Shown: piece by piece, positions 5,781 through 9,605 of the stretch | How positions within the stretch are numbered: the first letter of the stretch is position 1 | How the letters are laid out: each line of letters opens with the position of its first letter | DNA from: CAZEVI01 sp964515615 | GTDB lineage: Bacteria; Patescibacteriota; UBA1384; XYA2-FULL-43-10; CAINNR01 | Direction: 5' to 3' | NCBI GenBank assembly: GCA_964515615.1 | Contig: CAZEVI010000026.1 | Location: 1-9,605 of the forward strand | DNA length: 9,605 nt | Translations under genes and position numbers: made by a program | Notes under the pieces: model-generated | Told to the model about the DNA's origin: nothing | What the model saw: the letters and a program-made list of their open reading frames with translations, nothing else | Databases searched by the model: none

Positions 5781-5834
5781 TTTGGAGTGCAACCCTGGCT
5801 CGACCATCCAATAGGTTAAGTTCGAAACTCCAAA
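5781..5834 (-). promoter_or_regulatory. Structured 5' leader of the small pilin mRNA
   Basis: TTTGGAGT and ACTCCAAA form a perfect 8-bp inverted repeat (5781-5788 / 5827-5834) that would close a 38-nt interior with a further AACC/GGTT pair (5791-5794 / 5814-5817) and a TGG-CCA mini-hairpin around TCGAG. It lies between the predicted transcription start (about 5842) and the ribosome binding site. It matches no riboswitch class I know, and it is not followed by a T tract, so it is not a terminator. Confidence 0.5.
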
Positions 5835-5848
5835 AGATACTTAATTTA

Positions 5849-5878
5849 ATTGTAATATCTTGCCGTAGCGATTGTCAA
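5849..5878 (-). promoter_or_regulatory. Sigma-70-type promoter of the small pilin gene
   Basis: On the minus strand, TTGACA (5878-5873) is an exact -35 and TACAAT (5854-5849) a 5/6 -10, with an 18-bp spacer. Start of transcription would be near 5842, giving a leader of roughly 95 nt. This is the best promoter in the window. It lies entirely in the gap after the large fusion gene. Confidence 0.75.
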
Positions 5879-5912
5879 TAGCCAAAAATTTCTTGGTGAA
5901 AATTTAATAAAA

Positions 5913-8006
5913 TTAGAGAAGAACGCCGGCAAAGACTGAAAGCAAGGTGTTAACGCTAATAATAAACGCCAAACCGATTACCGCCCAAATCAGCGTCTTT
6001 TTGGCGCTCTCGGCCTTGCTGTCGTCGCCGAAAGAAGTCATATACAAAAAGCTGGCGTACAGAATGTAAAACGCGGCAACAAACTCGGAGTAGTAAACCG
6101 CCAAGCGGATAATGCTCCAAATTAAACCACCGCTGCGGTTGATAACATCATTGATCGTTGCTAGCGGACCGCCGATATTTGGTGATATTATTCGCTTGGT
6201 TTGACTTGGATCTGGCAGTTTATTGCCGACAATTTTTCGGACCTCGGTAACTGTTAGTGTAATAAGTTCAATTACCAAAACCACCAGCACAATTCCGTAC
6301 ACCGAGTAGAGAACGGCTTTTTTGCCGGTCTCGGCTTTTTTTGGATCGCCGCCGGCGGTAATGTATTTCATTCCGGCAATAATTATCGCCAAAACGGCGA
6401 AGACAGCTAAAATTATCAAACTAAAACCGCCCAAGTGTTTTAAAAGGTCGCCAAGAGTTTTTATCGGTGAGTGGGCAAAATTGGTTAACCAGTCGTTAGC
6501 GACTGTCCCGCCATTATTACCACCACCGCCATTATTACCACCACCGCCATTATTACCACCACCGCCATTATTACCACCACCGCCATTGCCACCGGTTCCG
6601 CCATCAGCCCCGCCGGTAACATCGTTGTTTCCATCTCCGTTGTGATCGGTTGGTGAAACAACCGAAATTATGCCCTCTTTGTTAATTGCGATAATATTTC
6701 TGTTGGCTCCGCTGGCGGTGCAGCGAGAAGTATTGGAAACGGCAACGGCAACAACTCGATGTTCGCCGCTTTGTTTTAAGGTGATGTTTGTGCTTTTAGC
6801 GGTTTGGCAAACGCCACCAGCGCAGGGAACTTTGTCTTGCAAACAGAGTTTGCAGGTTGAACTTTGATCCTCGGCGTTGGCTTCTCGACAGACGGTGGTA
6901 TCGTCAATCGATGCCCAGTCGTAGGCACCGACTTTGGCGACAAAGATTGAGATATGGTCAATATTCGGGTTTTGGCTAAGAACGCTAACGGCAAACGGTT
7001 CGTCGACAACAACCGGAGAATGAAAGGAAACGGTAACATTGCTTCCAGATTGAACGGTGTCCTGAAAAACATTGATTAAAGAATTATCAAGTCCCGACCA
7101 GCCAAGAATATTTGACGGGTTGCAAGCGGTGCTGTTTTTCATTGCGACGGCAAAAATTTGATGGGCGCCGGCGGTGCTTGGAGCATTAAACTGGACCGAA
7201 CCGCAATTACCGGAAGCGGTACAGGTTGTTTGACCCAAAAGGCTGGCCAGTGGCGTTGTTGGCGGATTGGCGCTGGCTTTATCGCAGATTGATTGCCGGC
7301 CGGCATCATCGTTATTTGGCGCAAAAGTTTTGCCGGCGGCGGTAGCAAAAACCGAAATGTGATCAATTTGCGACGGATCGATTTTGGAAGTATCAACCGA
7401 AATTCCAATATTTGTGCCGGCAGTGCCGACGCTAACGCTACCATTTTGCGGCGCAACACTTACTCCACCGGCACTGGAATTGACACTGTTTGATATCCCA
7501 ATTGCTGTTTGATAGCTGCTTACGGCGGCGTCAATTTCGCCGGCATCGTCGCCAGAGGCGACCGATTTGCCATAATTTAGCAATCTATAAGCGGTCGATG
7601 TGGTGCTAATGATTGAATCTTGCGAATAATCATAATTTGTCAGCGGGACAACCGCCATAGTGTAAGAATTGTTGCCAGCCAAATAGACCAATTTGTAAGC
7701 TGGCGGCACAACGGTTGAACCACCAACGATTGAATCAATTGCCTGAGCGCTGAAAACTTCCAAAAAATCATGCGAGACGCCGTTATTATCGACAATGCCT
7801 GTGTGAATTCGATAGGTCGGAACTTCGCCGGCAGTTTCGAATGTTGGGGCTGAATAAGTAACGGCTAAGTGGCCTCCCAAATAGTAGTTATCGGCCGATG
7901 CCAGCCAAATCTTCCAACTGGTGAAAATTGCCACTGCCAAAATCAGCAAGCCGAAAAGCACAATTAGAAAGTCAGCAAACCATCTTTTAGAAAGTTTTAT
8001 TTTCAT
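5913..8006 (-). CDS. Surface ectodomain fused to two pilin-like modules
   Basis: A 697-residue multi-domain membrane protein. Order seen: basic start (MKIKLSKRW), signal anchor at about 10-35; a large Ser/Thr/Asn-rich ectodomain; two related Cys-containing repeats at about 190-304 and 321-439, each with IDHIS(V/I)F near the middle and (I/V)(F/V)AVA(M/V)xN(S/T)S near the end; a DxNxDGxxD calcium-loop-like motif (454-462); a Gly/Asn linker with four GGGGNN units (475-498); a pilin-like helix pair with YITAGGDPKKAETGKK (548-563); and a second with YMTSFGDDSKAESAKK (655-670). The last two parts match the T4SS_pilin module of the neighbouring genes. I know no characterised protein with this architecture; a surface-exposed, membrane-anchored component of a pilus or secretion assembly is inferred. 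The start at 8006 is chosen because it lies 4 nt after the upstream stop; an ATG at 8054 would overlap that gene by 44 nt. No Shine-Dalgarno; translational coupling is likely. Confidence 0.85.
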   Translation of the reverse strand: MKIKLSKRWFADFLIVLFGLLILAVAIFTSWKIWLASADNYYLGGHLAVTYSAPTFETAGEVPTYRIHTGIVDNNGVSHDFLEVFSAQAIDSIVGGSTVVPPAYKLVYLAGNNSYTMAVVPLTNYDYSQDSIISTTSTAYRLLNYGKSVASGDDAGEIDAAVSSYQTAIGISNSVNSSAGGVSVAPQNGSVSVGTAGTNIGISVDTSKIDPSQIDHISVFATAAGKTFAPNNDDAGRQSICDKASANPPTTPLASLLGQTTCTASGNCGSVQFNAPSTAGAHQIFAVAMKNSTACNPSNILGWSGLDNSLINVFQDTVQSGSNVTVSFHSPVVVDEPFAVSVLSQNPNIDHISIFVAKVGAYDWASIDDTTVCREANAEDQSSTCKLCLQDKVPCAGGVCQTAKSTNITLKQSGEHRVVAVAVSNTSRCTASGANRNIIAINKEGIISVVSPTDHNGDGNNDVTGGADGGTGGNGGGGNNGGGGNNGGGGNNGGGGNNGGTVANDWLTNFAHSPIKTLGDLLKHLGGFSLIILAVFAVLAIIIAGMKYITAGGDPKKAETGKKAVLYSVYGIVLVVLVIELITLTVTEVRKIVGNKLPDPSQTKRIISPNIGGPLATINDVINRSGGLIWSIIRLAVYYSEFVAAFYILYASFLYMTSFGDDSKAESAKKTLIWAVIGLAFIISVNTLLSVFAGVLL
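6511..6582. repeat. Four perfect 18-bp tandem repeats encoding GGGGNN
   Basis: The unit CCATTATTACCACCACCG is repeated four times without a mismatch, followed by a diverged fifth unit to about 6600. It is in frame in the minus-strand fusion gene and encodes the GGGGNN linker. Identity at synonymous positions points to recent slippage or expansion rather than protein-level selection alone. Confidence 0.9.
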
Positions 8007-8010
8007 TTTG

Positions 8011-8382
8011 TTAGCTTGTCCATGATATATTAATTCCGGAAATATAGCCGACAAAAGATACCAGCATTAAAAGTGCCGCTCCCATTAAAGTGCTGACCAA
8101 AATATCTTTGGCCTCATTAATGTCGCCGCTGTCGCCGCGGCTGGTTAAATATTTGTAGCCGGCATAAATCAGCATTAAAGTACAAAGTGCAACCGCCGCT
8201 TTCATAGCGAAGCTATACATATTTTGAACATATTGAGTGTAATTGTAACTGTGGCCGCTTTGAATAACATTGGTGTGTTCATCTTCTGGATAGCTGACGC
8301 CGACATCGGCAGCAAAAACCCGAACAGCTAAAAACAGCTGTCCAAGAAATGTAAAAATTGACAAAATTGTTTTCAAAAACAT
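8011..8382 (-). CDS. Small secreted/membrane pilin-like protein (T4SS_pilin type)
   Basis: A 123-residue protein with a clear signal peptide: MFLKTILSIFTFLGQLFLAVRVFA, with likely cleavage after VFA (24/25). The mature part has a polar N-terminal segment (25-55, with several Asn/Tyr), TM helix 1 at about 59-78, a loop with the module signature YLTSRGDSGDINEAK (78-92), TM helix 2 at about 96-115, and a short tail. The signature aligns with those of the small pilin and of both modules in the large fusion. A minor pilin or channel subunit is inferred. The start at 8382 is preferred over 8463 because it begins exactly at the signal peptide and lies 4 nt after the upstream stop (8389-8387); the longer start would overlap the upstream gene by 77 nt and add a His-rich N-terminus. 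No strong Shine-Dalgarno, so coupled translation is likely. Confidence 0.82.
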   Translation of the reverse strand: MFLKTILSIFTFLGQLFLAVRVFAADVGVSYPEDEHTNVIQSGHSYNYTQYVQNMYSFAMKAAVALCTLMLIYAGYKYLTSRGDSGDINEAKDILVSTLMGAALLMLVSFVGYISGINISWTS

Positions 8383-8386
8383 ATTT

Positions 8387-9605
8387 TTACCAAATTGTTT
8401 TTCGTAGCAAGTCGGTGATATTTGAAGCAGCGGTATCAAGTGATGTTTGTGATGATTGAGCACCGGAATTTATCCGATCGATTGCCTGGCGGAGTTGACT
8501 ATCAACGCCGAGCGGATAGCGGCCTTTATTCCAGCTAACAGCAGTTTTGATCTGATTTTGAGACGGAGTCGCTCCACCGCGGTTTTTAAGGGAAATTTCG
8601 GAATCAGCTTTTTTCGCCGGAATCTCCTTGGTGGTGCTGCGATAAGTTGATGCCTCGTCTGTCGAGAGAGAAACAACGAACTGCCATGCCAGAGCGGTGT
8701 TTGGTGATGCCGTCGGCACGACATAGGAAGTGTAGTGGGCGTAATCGACAATATTGTTAATGTCGCCGACTTGTGGCATTAGAGCTTGTTGGAATTGGAA
8801 GTTGGGATAAATTTGATGAAAGAAAGTTGAGAGATTTGAGTAGCCGAAGATGATTGCGGCTTGGTTTTTGACAAAGGCTTCGACATCGCTTGGCATTCCG
8901 GCGTTCCAAGTGTAGATGCCGGAACCGGAGTTGGAAAAACCGCTATAAAAATCAAGAGCGTTACGACCGGGATACACGTCGGCGCCGGCAGTATTTTTGA
9001 CTGGCAGATTAAAGTTGGCTTGCGACAGGTCGTCGGAAGTCATTTTAGTTTGGTTTTGCAACATTAGCAACGACAAAATATCCTGCGAATAACTGACATT
9101 GCTGCTGGTGCCGAGTGCTGCACCGGCGACGGAAATTGATGAGCCGTTTTTAACAGTCAGGTAGGGGATAATTTTATTAAATTCGTCCCAAGTAATCGGA
9201 AAATTGCTAAGAATTTTGTTCAATTCTTGTTGGGCGTCGTGGTTGCTTTCGGACAGTGTTTTGTTGACGCGGCTTCGGGCGTTGTCGAAAAGTGCCGGAT
9301 TGAAGTAAACTTGAAGAATGTCGATTGTCGGTGTCAGCCCGTAGATTTGATTATCAAAAGCGTTATCTTTCATTACCGCGTCGGCAAAATAATCTTTGGC
9401 GACAATTTTTTTATCGGTTAACAAATTTGCCGGCATTGGTGCCAGTTTGTCCTTGTGGCGATAAACCCAGTCGTTGGGAATTGCCCAAACGTCTGGTCCT
9501 TGGCCGGAGAGAATTGAGTTTAGTGCATCGTTTTCGTAGTTGTTGTCGAGCGATTTTTGATAATACTTAACGGTAATTCCTTTGTGCTGGCTTTGAAAAT
9601 CTTTG
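8387..9605 (-). CDS. Extracellular solute-binding protein, partial (5' end outside window)
   Basis: 405 C-terminal residues are visible; the frame is open to the window edge at 9605, so an internal ATG at 9436 is not the start. It resembles family 1 (sugar-type) solute-binding proteins of ABC importers: near the edge FQSQHKGITVKYY then SGQGPDVWAIP (33-43 of the visible part) is the usual GxGPDV hinge-region signature; YGLTPTIDILQVYFNPALF (88-106) matches the YGLP...D...(Y)YN...LF strand-helix; ALAWQFVVSLSTDEA fits the AxxFxxFL helix of the C-lobe. The signal peptide and any lipobox lie outside the window. No ABC permease or ATPase is visible; instead the gene is followed, 4 nt after its stop, by a pilin-like gene and then by the ectodomain fusion. 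Ligand unknown. It could work with a distant ABC transporter, or serve as a surface ligand-capture protein. Confidence 0.85.
   Translation of the reverse strand, partial: KDFQSQHKGITVKYYQKSLDNNYENDALNSILSGQGPDVWAIPNDWVYRHKDKLAPMPANLLTDKKIVAKDYFADAVMKDNAFDNQIYGLTPTIDILQVYFNPALFDNARSRVNKTLSESNHDAQQELNKILSNFPITWDEFNKIIPYLTVKNGSSISVAGAALGTSSNVSYSQDILSLLMLQNQTKMTSDDLSQANFNLPVKNTAGADVYPGRNALDFYSGFSNSGSGIYTWNAGMPSDVEAFVKNQAAIIFGYSNLSTFFHQIYPNFQFQQALMPQVGDINNIVDYAHYTSYVVPTASPNTALAWQFVVSLSTDEASTYRSTTKEIPAKKADSEISLKNRGGATPSQNQIKTAVSWNKGRYPLGVDSQLRQAIDRINSGAQSSQTSLDTAASNITDLLRKTIW

Noticed and set aside
5781..5834. A possible tRNA-like element: 8-bp end pairing with GTTCGAAAC resembling a T-loop on the + strand.
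   Set aside because: At 54 nt it is too short for a tRNA, and no D or anticodon arm can be drawn. Better explained as the leader stem of the pilin mRNA.
6511..6600. The tandem repeat as a CRISPR-like array.
   Set aside because: Units are contiguous with no spacers and lie in frame inside a coding region.
6322..6645. + strand ORF rich in proline (PPPPLLPPPP).
   Set aside because: It is the antisense of the GGGGNN repeat and pilin module of the fusion gene; codon pattern and homology favour the minus strand.
8007..8054. Upstream start at 8054 for the fusion gene.
   Set aside because: It would overlap the preceding gene by 44 nt and place 16 polar residues before the natural signal-anchor start at 8006, which lies 4 nt after the preceding stop.
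8383..8463. Upstream start at 8463 for the 123-residue pilin-like protein.
   Set aside because: It overlaps the solute-binding protein gene by 77 nt and adds a His-rich segment before an otherwise perfect signal peptide.
8387..9436. Solute-binding protein as a complete gene starting at ATG 9436.
   Set aside because: The frame stays open through 9605 and the extra 56 residues contain the family's GxGPDV signature, so the gene is truncated by the window edge.

Overview
The window looks like a piece of a Patescibacteria (Candidate Phyla Radiation) genome. The basis is the gene content, not a marker gene: several small T4SS_pilin-type (VirB2/TrbC-like) proteins, one compact PilB/GspE ATPase, a TrpR/YerC-like regulator, a compact GH1 glycosidase, AT-rich gaps holding palindromic repeats, and TAA/TGA/TAG used as ordinary stops. 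No rRNA, tRNA, CRISPR array, transposase or integrase is visible.

Left half (+ strand): a GH1 beta-glycosidase-like enzyme (21-1154), a polytopic membrane protein of unknown role (1303-2226, start set by its ribosome binding site), a gap with AAATTCCAA repeats and a GTCATTGCGAG...CTCGCAATGAC palindromic element, a PilB-type assembly ATPase (2470-4119), and a TrpR/YerC-like regulator (4298-4714). The regulator gene is bracketed by two copies of the same 20-bp perfect palindrome (4260-4279 and 4807-4826). The first lies just before its ribosome binding site; the second lies just upstream of a consensus TATAAT box that faces a region with no evident gene.

Middle (4715-5402): 688 bp without a convincing gene. 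It holds nested inverted repeats, the second palindrome, a decayed second copy of the GTCATTGCGAG-type element, two short palindromic modules, a possible bidirectional terminator and a good terminator for the minus-strand pilin gene.

Right half (- strand, read right to left): a solute-binding protein whose 5' end lies beyond the window (8387-9605), a signal-peptide-bearing small pilin-like protein (8011-8382), a 697-residue fusion of a Cys-containing duplicated ectodomain, a calcium-loop-like motif, a GGGGNN linker and two pilin-like modules (5913-8006), and finally a small pilin (5403-5747) with its own strong promoter and a structured leader. The first three genes are joined by identical 4-nt gaps and so form a tightly coupled operon. 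In all there are four copies of one pilin-like two-helix module in three adjacent genes, together with a solute-binding protein. I infer a surface appendage or secretion assembly with a ligand-capturing component; no T4SS ATPase is in the window, and the PilB gene belongs to a different (type IV pilus) machinery. The two strongest candidates for something undescribed are the twin-palindrome TrpR-like regulator locus and the ectodomain/double-pilin fusion operon.
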